A stretch of DNA of 64,000 bases, from the NCBI GenBank assembly GCA_009192285.1, contig WBVU01000003.1:4185973-4249972 (forward strand), written 5' to 3'. The position numbers and the translations under genes were made by a program. This stretch comes from Morchella semilibera (Eukaryota > Ascomycota > Pezizomycetes > Pezizales > Morchellaceae). The notes under the pieces were generated by a model. It was not told where the DNA came from and did no database searches. It worked only from the letters and a program-made list of their open reading frames with translations. Below are positions 1 through 13,370 of the stretch, in pieces (position 1 is the first letter of the stretch; each line of letters opens with the position of its first letter).

Positions 1-2008
1 AAGGCCTCTCGCCCCCAGCCCCCTATCTTTCGTACTCATACCCTCCACTGTCCTCGCAATTTTTAGCGTCTTCGGACGTAACTGCTATTGCATGCCATAC
101 AAAAGATAGCTTTGGCGAGTGTATGCAATAGCAGTTGCGTGAGTATCTCGCCGACATGACAGTATATCCTGCCCACTCTTGCCATTACTGACAGAGCAAA
201 ACAGCCAAATACTGCTACCGAGGCGCCTCCACAACTCCACGGCGAGCGACGGAGCCCCCCTGGGCTACCCGAGCGGGGTAGCGGTCGAACACAGTATGCC
301 GGACACACGGCGCGATGTGTTGACGCTGAGCGGTAGGCTTAACTTCTCTCTCCTGCCACCCCCAAGGGTTAGTCCAGGTTGCTAACCAAGGGTGTTTGAA
401 TTGATGGGCAGGCGAACGGTGTCAGCTAACCTCCGCGGTGCTTGGTCTCCCACTAGTCCAGGGAACCCGACGGTTGCGTCACGGAGGATGCGGTAATCCA
501 CACTACAACCCTTTAGTGAATACGTATTATTAAGAGTTGACTAACGACATGTGGCAAAAGACTTAGAGAACAGATTAGCTGTTAAGAGACACTGTACTGA
601 GTCGAGAGGAGAAGGCCTAAACCTCTCCCCTCATCATCAATCAAAGCAATAGCTATCAACCTCTGGTATTACTTCAGAGGGGGCAGATAGCAGACTACAG
701 TCTCGGAAATGAAGGTAAAAATGTAACCGTGGGGCCACGGTATTCAGTCAAGGATACCAGTATAAACCAGCACCGTAAGTAGGATACCCTATCGATACCA
801 CATCAATACCGTATTCTTATAGAATCACTAGCGTAATGACTTACTGTATTTGGGAGTTACCTTAACAGATTGAAGTTAGGGTTAGTTTCTTATACCCAAG
901 CTGTAATCAGTCAGCCGAGTTTTCACATGTTTATTTCCTTGTTCAGTTTGTAATTAGAATTATAGAGGTTTTGCAGAGAAAAAATAACTTCGGCTCGTAA
1001 CCGGACACTTGATTGGTAGACAAGGACGATTGCCAAAGAATACCTCCAAAGAAGTGCAACTCTTGCTCCACAGGGCCGTTAATCAAAGTTGACCAACTTT
1101 TTGACTTCCCATAGTACAGGCAATGAGCTCTGGGTGCTTTCCCTTCTATTGTTAAGATTTTGTTCACCGTTATTTTGAATCCCTCCTTGTTGTAGCAAGC
1201 CAAATATTCGAGAAGATGCGGAGCAGTGGGAAGTACAAGCCGCAGCTGAAAGGTGGAACAAGCTTGTGGAGCTGCTTTCCGAGAATGGCTCGCACGCAAA
1301 AACAGGTTGGTAGGGATTGATCACTATATATCTCGGGAGTGAGTACACCTTACACTACAAAGGAATGATTATCCAGGCTAATTTGTTCCTTAGTAAACGC
1401 ACAAGAATCTTGGTAGAAGGCCTAGTCACGGGGAGTATAGTTTTCTTAATTTTCAGTAGTGGCACCTGTAATTTATAACTCTGCCATGCGTGCCTCCTTA
1501 GCAGTACTACCCCGCTTTTGGTCTCCTAAAATTGTATAGGTAGTTGCTAAAGCTCTGCGTTTCTTACAACGTTGTCAGTCTATTGGTGAGTATATGTATT
1601 TACATATTTCCTGGGCTGACTTTGGTTGCGGCGGCCCTATTTTGTGGAGGATCTAGTCTATCCTAGTCGTAGTATTGATCTGTTTTTTTTTACCACCGTA
1701 GCATAGAGAATTGAGGCTATGAAGGCCATTAATTGTGGTAGTGTCAAATTAATAATTGAATCCTAGACCATATAACACCAAGTCCCGAGTCTTTAGGGAT
1801 CTTAACTACACAGAGAGCTGTCGAATAACTCTATTACACACTATAAACTTTAATGAAAAGTGAAAAATACAAAAGTACTATCTAAACCACAAGAAACCTG
1901 TACCAAATTTGGCCAACGACTCCAGCTCAAGATAAAACATTTCAAGGTCCAGCGTATCCCGCAGCTGTCATAACATAAATCTCCCCATTCTATGCGTTTT
2001 TTCCTACG
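1..2008. other. Gene-free stretch with one small hairpin repeat
   Basis: No intact gene is visible. The stretch holds one copy of a palindromic repeat near 52-150. A short plus-strand open stretch at about 1192-1311 reads as a charged helix but has no start and ends quickly in a stop, so I do not call it a gene. Confidence 0.6.
52..150. repeat. Palindromic repeat family 1, copy A
   Basis: The arms at about 78-96 and 119-138 are inverted copies of each other (gtaactgctattgcatgcc against the complement of gtatgcaatagcagttgc). The same sequence, including the motif catgccatacaaaa, recurs near 24.6 kb, and a diverged version is present near 5.8 kb. No coding capacity. It is most simply a short non-autonomous hairpin element (MITE-like). 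The outer ends of this copy are poorly conserved, so its limits are approximate. Confidence 0.6.
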
Positions 2009-5000
2009 CTAGATATATCCGTTTGCTACTAATAAATGCCTCGGCGGGAGCCCTGCGTCGCCTCCTCCCCCTTGACATAGGTGCGGATGAAAGTTTCGAT
2101 GGTGTTTATCACGAGCAAATAGGCGTGTAAAAGTTTTACCACAATCTGGCTCCTCGCACCGAAAAACCGGCGCCTCTTCGGAGTGGTCTGCTTTTTTATG
2201 ACGATTCAGATTTCCTATGTTGGAAAACCCCTTGTCACAAACCTCGCAGGTGAAAGGTTTGTCCTTTGCCTGCCTTTTAGGCTCTGGAGACGGTTGGGAA
2301 GGCGCTTTCCGTTTGCTCGGGCTGATCAAGTTAGATACGTATACGGAGACCTACAGATCAGAGCGCAAAAGACTTACATAGACATAGTAGTGTAGACTGA
2401 ACTGATTGTCTGATCCGTCACAGGGGCCCTGTCAAGTGTAAAAAAGATTAGGGCGGGCTCTCTACCAAAAAAAAAAACACTGTACATACCTCCGAGAGTT
2501 GGAATGCACCTCCGGTGGTGCATTTCTATCGGAAAAAATCTCACCAGGCATGTTATCATCTGGGCCTTTCGATATACGTTGGAGATAAAGTTCGAACTCA
2601 GCACACTGAAGTCTGATGTTTGCGTTAATCACTTGATAGATACAATTATGTTGTAATTCACGTGCTATGATAAGGAGATATGATAGGAGATCTAGACTTT
2701 CACGGAATTGGTGCTTTTCATGTCAGCCCAACGAACTGGGTTATAGAATCGGGCTTTAACTTACTTTTGCTTCCGATCGCATAAAAGAAACGAAGTTACC
2801 GAATCTGGTTAACCCTTTAGATCTTGCCACGGCAATTTCAAAAATCGTATCGAAACAAGATAAATTTCCATCTCTCCTCAGAACGTCAAAGAGTCCGTTT
2901 TTCAACGTATGAAGTGAATTTTTCAATCTTTCTTGCGCTATCTCTCGCCATCGCAGCCCTTTTTGGAAATAACGGCTTTGTTGTCCAACTGAAAGCTGAA
3001 ATCCCACGACTTTTCACAGGAGGAGTTAGCAGGCCTCAAAAGTATAGTTATAGGAGGTAGGTAAAACAAACAATTCGAAAAAATGATAATGACAGTGAAT
3101 ATGGCTCCAGCCATCATAAGGATACCCAATTTCATGGCTGAATCATGGCCTAATATTAGCGGTACTGGGGTAGGGAGGGGAGGGGTTGTGTTAGGTATTC
3201 CAGACTGACGGATGCAATTGGCATCGGCTGGAAGATCAGATGGGTATAATACAGGCTCTTCTATAACTGGTATACTGCCGTCGGTAGATACCTCCACCCC
3301 ATACAATTCCTTTGGTGATGCCAAATCCGGGGGAGGTGGCAGTTCGTACGTATGCATAACTCTCGATGTCTCATCCTGAAGTGAGGTGCTAGGTTCCCTC
3401 GCATTGTAGAACCCTTTCGACCGACTGACTAGTATTTTTGCTAGGCCTTGGAAGGAATCCCATTGTGGTGCGTATTTCGAGTCATTACGCAAAGGCTGGT
3501 TGGTACAGGGCGGTCTTGGCCAGAGAGTATTAGTGATCTCATCAAATGTCTCCTTGTCCGAAGGATGAAGAATCGCAATCTGCCAACGGCCGATATCTGC
3601 AATTATCTCGTCTCGCATTCCGAATGTTTCTCCAACTTGATCCAAAACTGAGGCCATCGCAGTGGAAACGCAGATTGAGCTTAACGCTTGTAAAAGGGTA
3701 GCAGGCGAGCCGCCGTTTAAGATGTGTTGAAATGTTTCGATCCCTTTGGCCCAAAAGGCCTGTGTGTTGCGGAGGTGTTTTGAGATTCGCTTACATTGCT
3801 CATTAGCTGTTGATCCTAGACTATAAGCTAACATCCTATTATTCTCCAACGCAAAGCTTTGGTAGAGGGCTCCAAGCCTCTCTTGCCAAGTCCTCAGCTC
3901 TGATATCTCATCTATCCTCCTGAGTAATAGTGGCAGTATACGCTGCATACTCACTCCAAATCTAAACAACACCGCACGTAGTCCCCTCAGACCTCTAAAC
4001 CCAAGGATGTTGCGTTAGGCTACTTTCAAAACAAATATATGACTGGGAAGACCATACTCCCATTGCATTTGTCTCGCGGGCTCTTCGGGCCCCTCGCCCA
4101 CCCCCGCAAGAATGAATTCGTTGTGTACAACTGTGACCAGTTTTTCAAGTTCCTCTCCGTAGGTTCTCGAATGGAACTTTTCTCCTTTCCTAGTGAATAC
4201 ATCTCTCAATGCTTCAAGCTCTTGGTGCATAAACGTTCTCTCATGAATAGCATCATAGTGAGCTAATGTTATTGATTTCTTTGCATCGCACGCGTGGAAT
4301 CCGATACTAGATAAAATAGTCCAGTTTTCCATGAATCCATGAACCAAAAGACCAAGCTCGAGCCTCTCATGATAAGAGTCGGTAGTGTGCTCCATATCAA
4401 GGAGATATCGCCTAAGCGTCTCCCACACCTGTAGAAGCTGTATCCCATCCTGGAGTCTATGCTGTTCTAGACTACCACCTAAGTGTAAAGCCTCCACAAG
4501 CGTTCTTAATAAAGATGGACTGTAAACAAATAATTGCAATGTAGTCTCCCCCCATAGATCGTCCATCTTTACAACGACAAACGGGTACCCATGATAGGTT
4601 TCATCGTTCAGTTGCGGGAGATGGTGTTCAAATTCTTTCGAGACGTCTTTTGACCTGTTGTTCGCCAAATAATCTTTATGTAAATAGACAGGCAATCCCT
4701 GCCTTTAAAAAAAATAGTCAGAAACTATACCACAAGAAATCCTGATAGCATTCGGTGAAGAATCAACTCACGAGAACTGCTTAATCTCAATAAAGCGAAA
4801 TAAAGGAAGGTGGTTCTCTAATGTATCGAGGGTTTCAAAAGGAATGAAGTCATCAAAAGCATCCTCATTGCGAGTCGAATCGGGCGATTGGCCTCTGGAT
4901 AAGTTGACAAGCTGGTAAGTCGAGAGTAACAAGAATGGGCTCAATATTCCACAAACATACCGGGAAATGTGATCTTCAGGGGAGGGAAGGCAAGTTGGAT

Positions 5001-5184
5001 GACCTTCGAAATAGTTATTGTCGAGCTCGAGCTCGAACCCACTAGTGCAATCAATATCTTTATAAAAGAGATCGCAGATCGAGGGATTTTTGTAATAGCT
5101 ATCTCCACCGGAGCGACCGCGCGCCGAGGGAGACCCATAAGGGTAATTGGGATCTCCGGGCTCGGACCAGTAACTAGAACTCAT
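2009..5184 (-). CDS. C2H2 zinc-finger protein, multi-exon, about 884 aa (model)
   Basis: Putative nuclear regulator. I join eight exons: 4961-5184, 4772-4894, 4024-4702, 3126-3942, 2765-2988, 2490-2713, 2378-2428, 2009-2321. All introns are GT-AG, 51-137 nt, and phases agree; donors include GTATGT, GTGAGT and GTAAGT. The C-terminus carries two C2H2 fingers: CEVC...H-X4-H, then CEEPDC...H-X4-H. A basic stretch (PSKRK, PEPKRQAK) precedes them. The rest is a long mostly helical region that I do not recognise; it resembles the regulatory half of fungal C2H2 factors. Uncertain points: the 5' end (the frame stays open for about 45 codons upstream of ATG 5184 without another ATG); the 4023-3943 intron, which removes an in-frame TAA and merges what could be two genes; and the 137-nt intron 2989-3125. 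An alternative donor there (GTTTGT) would keep a hydrophobic segment. Confidence 0.62.
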
Positions 5185-5723
5185 ATATTTGGAGTAAGGT
5201 CCCCACGTTTGGGAGGGTACTATCAAAGGAACTGTGTTTTCCCCGAAAGCCTGAAGCTTATAAGTATTTCTGAACTTGATGAGAGATGTTCTCTGGGAGG
5301 AGAAACGAAAGTTGATTCAGCGCGCGACTGTATAGATTTAAGTACCCACGGCCAAGCTTTCCTGGTGGAATGGTCATGAGGGGCCGGAATAAAAAAAAAA
5401 GGGCCTGTTCATGTCCAGCTAGTTCCATGTAATTACGTCAAACCTCAAGACCCTGGCGCCATGGCATCGAAGGATTGAAGTATGTGTAGTCGTTGCCAAG
5501 CCGACGATACTGAAGGAATTGTGTAACACTGTAGGTAGACAAACGATAAAGACATTGAGATAAGAGCTTTGTATTGTAGCTACCTGTACCCATAGCAATA
5601 GTGGGGGCTTAGAGTCCAAATTGGTTGGAGACATCAAGTCTGTACGTATTAAAGTTAGTCAATATCTAACTTGCACTCGCCGCGCAAAGTCGAGATAGTC
5701 AATTGGTTGTACAATTAGTATTA

Positions 5724-5852
5724 TACATACTCCCCAATTCACAACGTTTCCGAACACAACCACCATATAGAAACGTGGCTTGGTGGGTTTTTGTGTGGCA
5801 TGCAGTAGCGGCTCTGTTCGAAAACTCTGTGAAATGGGGTGTACATTAAGAA
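5724..5852. repeat. Palindromic repeat family 1, copy B
   Basis: Left arm gtttccgaacacaac pairs with right arm ending gttcgaaaac, and the pairing continues outward (ccccaattcaca against tgtgaaatgggg). The central part keeps the family motifs cttggtgggtttttgtg and ggcatgcagtag. Length about 129 bp matches copy C near 24.6 kb. Confidence 0.65.
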
Positions 5853-6769
5853 TAGGAAATCATGGACATGACATGCACTCCGGATATCCGTCGCAAAACC
5901 TCTTTAATCCAATCAGATAGATTTGGAAGGAATCGTGTAACGTCGCTAGTATTGCACTGGTGCCTAGTGATCGAAGACATTTCCCTGCAAGATCATCGAG
6001 GTGCATGATATGATGTCAAGTGCGGAGAGGAACCCGCCCCTTGTTAGGGGTTCGTCCATAAAACCTACAGGCGAGTTTTCAAGGGTCAACGCCTAACGAA
6101 AAGGTTGTTGAAACGGACATATGTAGTTTTCACCCCTGTAAACGCCGTTGCCGAACAGCTGCATACATAAAGTCGGGGTACAGAAGTTTTGGTAGTTTTT
6201 GATCACACACACCTGGAAAGTGGGCTCAAAATTCTCTCCATCTTGAGATAATTTCTAATGTGGTAGAATCTTTTGTCCAACACTGAGTGGCTGGTCCGGA
6301 TCGCTAAACATGGCTACTTTGGCTGTAAAGGGTGTAATCTACCAAAATTTATGTCCTAGTACTATATATAATACATGTAGCTATGATATGGTGGGCCATC
6401 AGACTTCGAATAGGTAAAGCCCCTACGTATACCCAGGAGGTTCCCGCGAAAGCCTAAAAGCAGTCGAGCAGCGAAACCCATACAAACCTACCCAGCAACG
6501 GGTTCTCCACTAAAATACCTTACTACACCTTAACCACTTCTTTTTACCAATTCAAAAAGGCTTTCTCCCAAGGGTCAAAGTATTTACCACTAACCATCGC
6601 TATAATTAATTGCGTTGTGGTTCTACACTTGGAACCTGGTTCCACCTATTTTGGTAGGGACTTTACATAATTGTGCTAGGCAACAGGGCGCCTATCGCTT
6701 TGTCGCTACAAACCTTCTAAAAATCTCATCATTCATTAATTCTAGGTACATACTTAAGTAAGTATGTAT

Positions 6770-6870
6770 GTACTACGGGTGTGTGTAGGGGTAAGTCTGT
6801 AGTCTACAGTGGTCGTGGTTGTAAGGGTAGTAGCTCTACAGATCTAGACTTACCCCTACACCCGTAGTAC
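6770..6870. repeat. Near-perfect 100-bp hairpin
   Basis: Left arm 6770-6802 (gtactacgggtgtgtgtagg...) is matched by right arm 6836-6870 in inverted orientation, differing only by a two-base GT unit and a short insertion. The loop is about 33 bp. No coding content. Could be a foldback or MITE element; I saw no second copy in the window. Confidence 0.65.
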
Positions 6871-9800
6871 AGAACTTTTCATATGCATTCAGCTTTGGGA
6901 GAACGGCAAGACTAGTGGAACGATGAGCAGGGGTGTCTAGGAAATTTAGAGCAATGGCGCGCGCCCAGGAAGATATCAAGTGTCATGATTGGCTGGTTGC
7001 TCCCAGAGCAACTGTATGGCATATATATTCGCAGGAGTATGTCATACGCAAACCCCATATGAGGCCTAGGCTTTGAAAAGGAATGAGAGGAATAGCGGTG
7101 AAGAATCTATGTAGATCTAGAAGCAGCATTAGCCCCCTGTTCTCCACAACTGCGGTAACTACAGCGATCAGATATATCCTCGTATTCCTTAAGCTGTTGA
7201 ATATATCATGCGATGTTGGCCCACCTAGCTATAATATATAGAGGGTTGTATAGCAAGCGATCGATTAGTCAAACTTTGCCTCCTGTTGTGGGGGTCAGCA
7301 GGTAAGTACATGAGACATGGAGTTTCTCTCATGCACGAAGGTCATGTAATCGAAGTTGTCAGTCAGCTTGATCAATTATATATAAAAATACCTGTGAGAT
7401 GCATGAGCCTTGTTCTGGTCAAACGCCCCCGACGTGGGCAAGGCTAGCGCATGAGGGACATCCCGCAAGCGTTTCATACGCCCTAGACATATTTCTATCG
7501 ATCGCGAATTACATATATAGTAGGAGTGCATTAGACATACCCATGACGAGCCCCAGAGATGCTTAGAATATATATACTCCGCTTTCAAGGGAGAATTATG
7601 GCGCACGCACCCAGAAATCAGCCTCGGCACGATTTCCCCTTATGCCCTGAAACGCAGACCAGTCGATCTGTTCTTGTGGCCCTTTCCTGTCGGTCTTGTC
7701 CTAGTTGTACCCTCACCCTTGATTAATTGAACCCAAGTAACGATATCAGTTTGTGTTGATTAATTTTGGAGTACGGTCGAGCGCGAGTTTGGTATATACG
7801 AGTTCCTTGGGATGGAAGTTCCCAAATAGTTGTTTCAATACCTTGAAGACACAATATATTTGGTTGATGGATGGAGCCTGTCTATAGTCCTTAGCAAGTC
7901 GATCAATCAAGCCTTAGTATCAAAATTGTTATCACTACATGTAGTGGACGAGTGATTCACTATGGCGCACTCGCCAACTAGCGCCATCGAATCTTTACTA
8001 GGATGGTTTAGACCTAGTGTCTTAGAAACAACCCCCCAAAATAAAGAGGCGAAGGGCACCACGCCAAATAAAACCAGTAGCTACCACTTACCGATTTCCC
8101 AACATTCACTCTCCACGCTCGATGCTTAACTCTAGCTACCAACCAAAGCCAAAGAAGGGTACATATCTTTAACCCCGAGCAGGAACGCTCCCGCGTACCC
8201 GTCAAGCTCCTAGCTATCCCTGATGCCTCTCAACGTACGTCTCTGACAAAGGATTAAGCCCAGTCGCCCTCCTAAACACCACGCGTTCGAAAAAAATATT
8301 ATATAACCGACTGCTTCACTCCTCCTTCATAGCCTCTCTCACATTAGCCACCACACTCCGGAATGCTAACGCATAAAAGCCCTTCAAAACCATCGCAAAC
8401 ACCACGCTCTGGCCTAATAGACTCCGCAGAAGCCCCACGCTCAAACATTACCCTCATTCTCGCATGTGGGGGGCTATCTGGTTCGACCGAACAGAACTAT
8501 ATATACTAACAGGCAAGGGATAGCAAAAAATCAAAGTAAACTCAACGGATCGATAGAATATTACTTCTCGTCGCTGTCAAGCATTTATCGAACCAACAAC
8601 TCGTGATAACTAGCACAATATGTAGTTAACCGTGGTGGAGTATACTGTCAGCGGTTCCGTGTATCGCCGTACTATTCCGTTCGGGCGAGCAATGGACGAT
8701 GGGAGAAACCCCCTCCAGCTAAGTAGAAACACAAGGCCATATATACATCTAGCTGCATCGAGGGTCGGCTGGGTAGTGAAGTACTACCACTCTGTGAGTG
8801 GCATGGTTTTAGTGCAACCTATATTAATTCTATAAGCTGGTTCCGGGGGGCCTTAACGTACGAGCTTGTATTAGTAAATACATTTGAGCATGGCTCCCGC
8901 TAGATTCTTATAGAGACCTATGTTGAGATAGGTTAGTTTCTAATTATATATTTTCACGTCTGCCTAACCCTTACCTTCCCGACGTCCAGAGATCAGATTG
9001 AATATACTTATGTTCTGTAAAGTATATGTAAGTACCTTGCATTTCTACCTTTTATTCCACCCCACCACAATGTCCCTGTAACCCGAAAAGTCAATAGCCC
9101 CGCCATATAGAATAAAGCCACTCTCACAAAGTATTACCGCATTGCATCTCGTGGCTGCTATAATCTCACAACACAGTAAGCTATAGTACCGCCGGACCTA
9201 TACTGATTCGCGACACCCTTTACCGCCTCCGGACACCCCCTCGCGAGAGGACACAAACGTCCAGCAACTCCGAGAATCTCTTGCCAGGGCCTCCTTAACA
9301 ACAGGGGCGCACTAGATCTATCGACTACCCCGACCTCCAATGTACAGGCTCCATGCAGTGAGTACGTGAGTGCCGGCGGTGGCCTTTCGACCATGCCCTT
9401 CACTCTGAGAGAGCATGTGGGATAGCGTATAGGATAGAGGGCCGGTATTGCAGAGGTGACACGATGGGGCTGTCTCTCGTATCATGGAGGCTCGCCACTG
9501 CTCCTCTTTCGTGTTCCAAGTTGAGTTAAAGTTCGGATTGTCATCGGTAAAAAATGTTACGCCGGCGCAACGGCGGGCAGGACGCAGGGAGCGCTAGCTA
9601 GGAAGAGACGGCGCAAAAGGACTACAGCTGGATATAGATGAGTGAAGGCGGATGCGATGGAGGGGAAAGAGCGGTGAAAGGGCCCAGAGGAGTGGGGGGG
9701 GGGGTTGCCATGTCGAAATGGAAAGGGGCTCATAGTAAGAGGGTTTCGGGAACGAGCTGGGAAGTGTGAGATGGATTTCATGAAGCCGAATAGATGAATA

Positions 9801-10764
9801 CCTATCTAGATTAGATGTTTGAATGTTGAGTTCCTAAAGGCATTATATCTGTCTTAGTACGCTTGGTGAATCATCAACTGTGGGGCACTTGTACGATGGT
9901 TCAATTCACCTTAGGTCCATTAAATCCTAATCCCTAAGCCCGTAGTTCCTGTAGCTACCACACGATGGGGGGGAGGCGGGTCATTTTGTGTAATGTTTTA
10001 ATTAAATACTTCTCCCCAGTACATGTAGTACCAGTACTGTTGCTCACCAGGGTCTTAGTATTTCTTGGCACGAGGCTCATGAGGAGAGTAGGCACACATA
10101 CTATGATGTACTGCATGTACGTGTAGTATTCTAGATTAATATGGTTTTGGTCATCACAAGTCATGCTAAGTATCAGTCATGAGGCTGAGCTATTAACTCG
10201 TACGATCGTATATATAACGTCTCGTACCCAGCAGTACTGTTCGTTCCATGATCAGGACTCTCCCACTTTCACCATCACCGCCATAACACCTCCAAGCGTT
10301 GAGATTATTCTTTACCGAGCCCGGTCCCGTTCTTCAAATTTACCATGAGAAAGTTGAAGCGAAATTCAAGCCAGGAGGGCGGGGGGTTCTCGGCGACCAC
10401 CCCTTGGGGACGGCATGCAACGATGGATCCAGCTATATACCGTCGCCTCTGCTTCTCCTTGTATTGCGAGGGACCACGACACGAAGAACAAGGTGCTTTA
10501 AGTCCCCTCAAGCCGGTGTCTGGTGTAAGATCGATGCATACGGTAACATCTTCGAGAGCTAACCTACAAACCACCCCAGGTATCCTTGTTTCGCCGCCAG
10601 TTACGGTACATGCTCCGTTGAGATATAGAGATCTACTGTCAATTTCTCTACTCTGTCTATGTGCGTATATGTCTAATCTACATCCAAGAATACAAGCTCT
10701 AATATTTCAGCGAGTGTACAGGGGGAACCTCATCCCAGCGCTCCGCCCCCGTTATAGACGAAAG

Positions 10765-12985
10765 CTTATGCTAGACTCTCATTAGATGACAAAGGAGTTC
10801 TTGCTTCTTTGGATACTACAAATAAAGATCACCCGGTAGAGCTTACACGGCATTTAGAAAAACATCGAGACCTCTGCCAAGAAAAAAGGTGGAAATTCGA
10901 CTTTAGAGGAAAGCAGATCATTATCCGGGACGTGGAGGCAAGCTTCTTGTGTGGGTTGACAAGTTCAAAAGTATCGGCGATATCATAATCCGATATGAGC
11001 CAGGGCACGCAGCTTTACCTTGGACTGGTGTCCGATTCTTGTTGCAGGCCAGCCCAATAATAACCCCTCGCCACTTTAAAATGTATGGATCTAATGGATG
11101 GTCAGCTTTCTATTTGCGATAGGGAAACCATGGGTGTCATCATCACTGGGGTCGGGACGATTACTAAACTACTAGTGAGGTGCAAGGGTTATGAAGATTT
11201 ATACCTTTAGCCCATCTCCAGCAAGCGTTCATGATGGGATTGAAGTGGCCTTCACCAATCTTTATGTTGGAATTTTGGAGTTCCTTGCTTGTGCGAAGAG
11301 ATATCTCACGCAAACTGTTACAAGTCCACATGCGTGATGCTCCGGTATTCCTTTTGTTGAGACCTCATCGCAGGTCGCGTCTACGGACAGTCCTGGCATC
11401 GGATGGAACAAGCTCACTTTCTGATGCGATTGAAGAGAGAGAGTCACTTTTGGAAAGGAAATAAAGGTGGCGGAAATGAAGGGTAGGTCAAGCAATCCAA
11501 GCAAAGGTTGAGTAAGGGTCTCGAGGTCTCTTAATTCACACAAACTGGGCTCTGTGCAGTCCAGAGATCGCACCAAACCTGCAATTGCAAGGTGAACATC
11601 TACAATATATATGAACATTTTGACAGACGTTTGGTAGGAAACTACAATGCTCTCAAGCTCTTTTTATAGGAATTAGAGGAGCCTATCAAGCGGATCGATG
11701 ATAATATTTCAATATTACACTTCGATAGTAGCAAGTATATTCGAGGTACACCCCTCTTCCAGACGCACTTCCAACAACCTAAATCCGGGTAGCTGAAACC
11801 AAGATCCTTGCACTCCCTTTTTAGAAAAGACCTTATATTCTGAACTGGCTTTCTAGAGTCGAGTATAAAAGTTACCACGAGAAATCCAAGGGGGGAGGAT
11901 GTTAGGGAACACCGGTCAGTGGCTATTCAGTCGTGAGGAATATCAAATCTTGCGACCTTCAAGTGCATCGGAGATTTTATGGCTTCATGGCATTCGTACG
12001 TCATGATAATTACCCACCATTTTAAGTCCATAATGTAAACCTAACGTGTGTACATAGCTGGCGCGGGGAAAACTGAGCTTACGTATGTCTCCCCGTTGGT
12101 CCTTTCAAATCTCGATAAATACCTTGTGTTAATTTGTTGATAGTTGTACGGTTATCGAGACTTTAATATCACAACTCACGAAACAAAGAACCCGTGGTAT
12201 ATTTCTACTGCAACGAAAACGATCCCCAGAGACAAATCCCAAAATTATGGTGCAAGTGATTTTGAAGCAGCCGTCCGTTACATTTTCCGGTTTACCAAAA
12301 GCAGCTGTGGCCGGATACGGTAAGAGGCAAGAGGGTAGTATGGCAGCGGGGGCATTGGGCATTCAAGAGTGCCAAGGTCTCATTATTCCGCTTCTTGATA
12401 TCCAGAGGCAGCAATTGTGATTGGTGCCTTAAACGGGATCAATCCGGACGAGCGTGGACTTCTTCTTGAGCTTTTGAAGACACCCCTAAACTCAGCCTAG
12501 TTAAGATATTTGTTTCCAGCAGAGGCGATATGGATATCAAACTTCAGCTAGAAGGACTACACCAATGCGAAAGATACAAGTAGTGATATCCACCGGTTTG
12601 TCGAGCGGGAGATCGACAGATCAATTAAAAACAAGAGGCTGCTCCATGGAAATATATCTAAAGCATTGGGGAGTATATGAAGTCAGCAATCACTCAAAAG
12701 GCCAAAGGAATATAAGTATAAATGAACTTTTCCTGCAAGTTAGGTCTGGCATTGGTTGAAACATAGGTTTCAATGGGCAGACCTCCAGATTTTAAAAGTC
12801 TCTTCCGATTAAAATTAGCCTCGGAAGTCGAGAAAAAGTTAATAATGCTACCAGACACACTAGAAGAAAACATGGTCCTATATTTTAAACGAAAACAAGG
12901 CACCCCTAACGAGTGCGCACTCGTGGAGAGATCTCTGATGTGGATTCTTGTCTCTAAACTCCCTCTAGATAGGCAGAGATAGGCC
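10765..12985 (+). pseudogene. Decayed NACHT/NLR-type STAND NTPase gene
   Basis: Fungal NLR-like proteins are signal-responsive NTPases with a variable N-terminal domain, a NACHT NTPase core and C-terminal repeats. In order along the plus strand I see an N-terminal helical domain typical of NWD-family NLRs (10765-11500, core ALPWTGVRFLLQA near 11000), a P-loop with Walker A GIPGAGKTEL (11985-12075), VIETLISQLTKQR, a Walker B region reading IVIGALNG where VIDALDE is usual (12413-12436), FVEREIDRSIKN, and a C-terminal NTPase part MLPDTLEEN and ALVERSLMWIL (12840-12960). Two clean GT-AG introns flank the P-loop exon (11996-12057 and 12083-12143). The frame is broken by many stops and frameshifts, and the acidic Walker B residues are lost. 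A MITE starts 27 bp after the last recognisable codon. No repeat domain follows. Confidence 0.8.
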
Positions 12986-13012
12986 GAATTCTCCTTCTAG
13001 CCAAAAGAGGTA

Positions 13013-13370
13013 ACGTGTTTCACCGAGAAACCGATCGTCACCGGGAAAGCAATCGGGCCCCGTTGATGAAGGATGGTAGGACTAAAGTTCAGTCTAATAC
13101 GAAGCCAAATTACTTTTTGTTGTTTTGGGTGATAATTACTTAGGATAGTGTGGTGGGGGTACTTTCAGAAGACCCAAAAGGAGGGGAAGAAATTATGTAT
13201 TATGACAACCATCCTTCACTACTCAACAGCAAATATCATCTAAAATAATCAAAAGACATCTAAAGGGTGTTTCTGGACACTTGATTTGCTCCAGCCTCAG
13301 GATCTGGGGTTTTTAGGGTCCTGTTGTCATGGTTGATTGCTTACCTGGTTGCTTTCCCGGTGAAACACGT
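13013..13370. mobile_element. MITE, 358 bp, TA-flanked terminal inverted repeats
   Basis: The ends are inverted copies: acgtgtttcaccg at 13013 and cggtgaaacacgt ending 13370, each flanked by TA (13011-13012 and 13371-13372). After an 18-bp insertion in the left copy the match resumes as ggaaagcaa. The TA duplication is typical of Tc1/mariner-type non-autonomous elements. There is no coding content. It sits at the broken 3' end of the NLR relic. Confidence 0.75.

Larger units (their letters stand above)
5227..10764. other. Gene-free stretch with two hairpin repeats
   Basis: I find no supportable gene in 5.5 kb; ORFs are short and overlap on both strands. The stretch contains palindromic family 1 copy B (5724-5852), a 100-bp hairpin (6770-6870), and three copies of the octamer TACATGTA (6372, 7936, 10020). 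Confidence 0.55.

Noticed and set aside
1192-1311. Plus-strand helix-like fragment (EDAEQWEVQAAAERWNKLVE)
   Set aside because: Looks like an exon of a decayed gene, but no start, splice partners or other exons were found.
2938-3125. Membrane helix in the zinc-finger gene (GILMMAGAIFTVIIIF)
   Set aside because: It lies between a donor and acceptor that join two matching frames; T-rich introns read as hydrophobic. A shorter intron that keeps the helix cannot be fully excluded.
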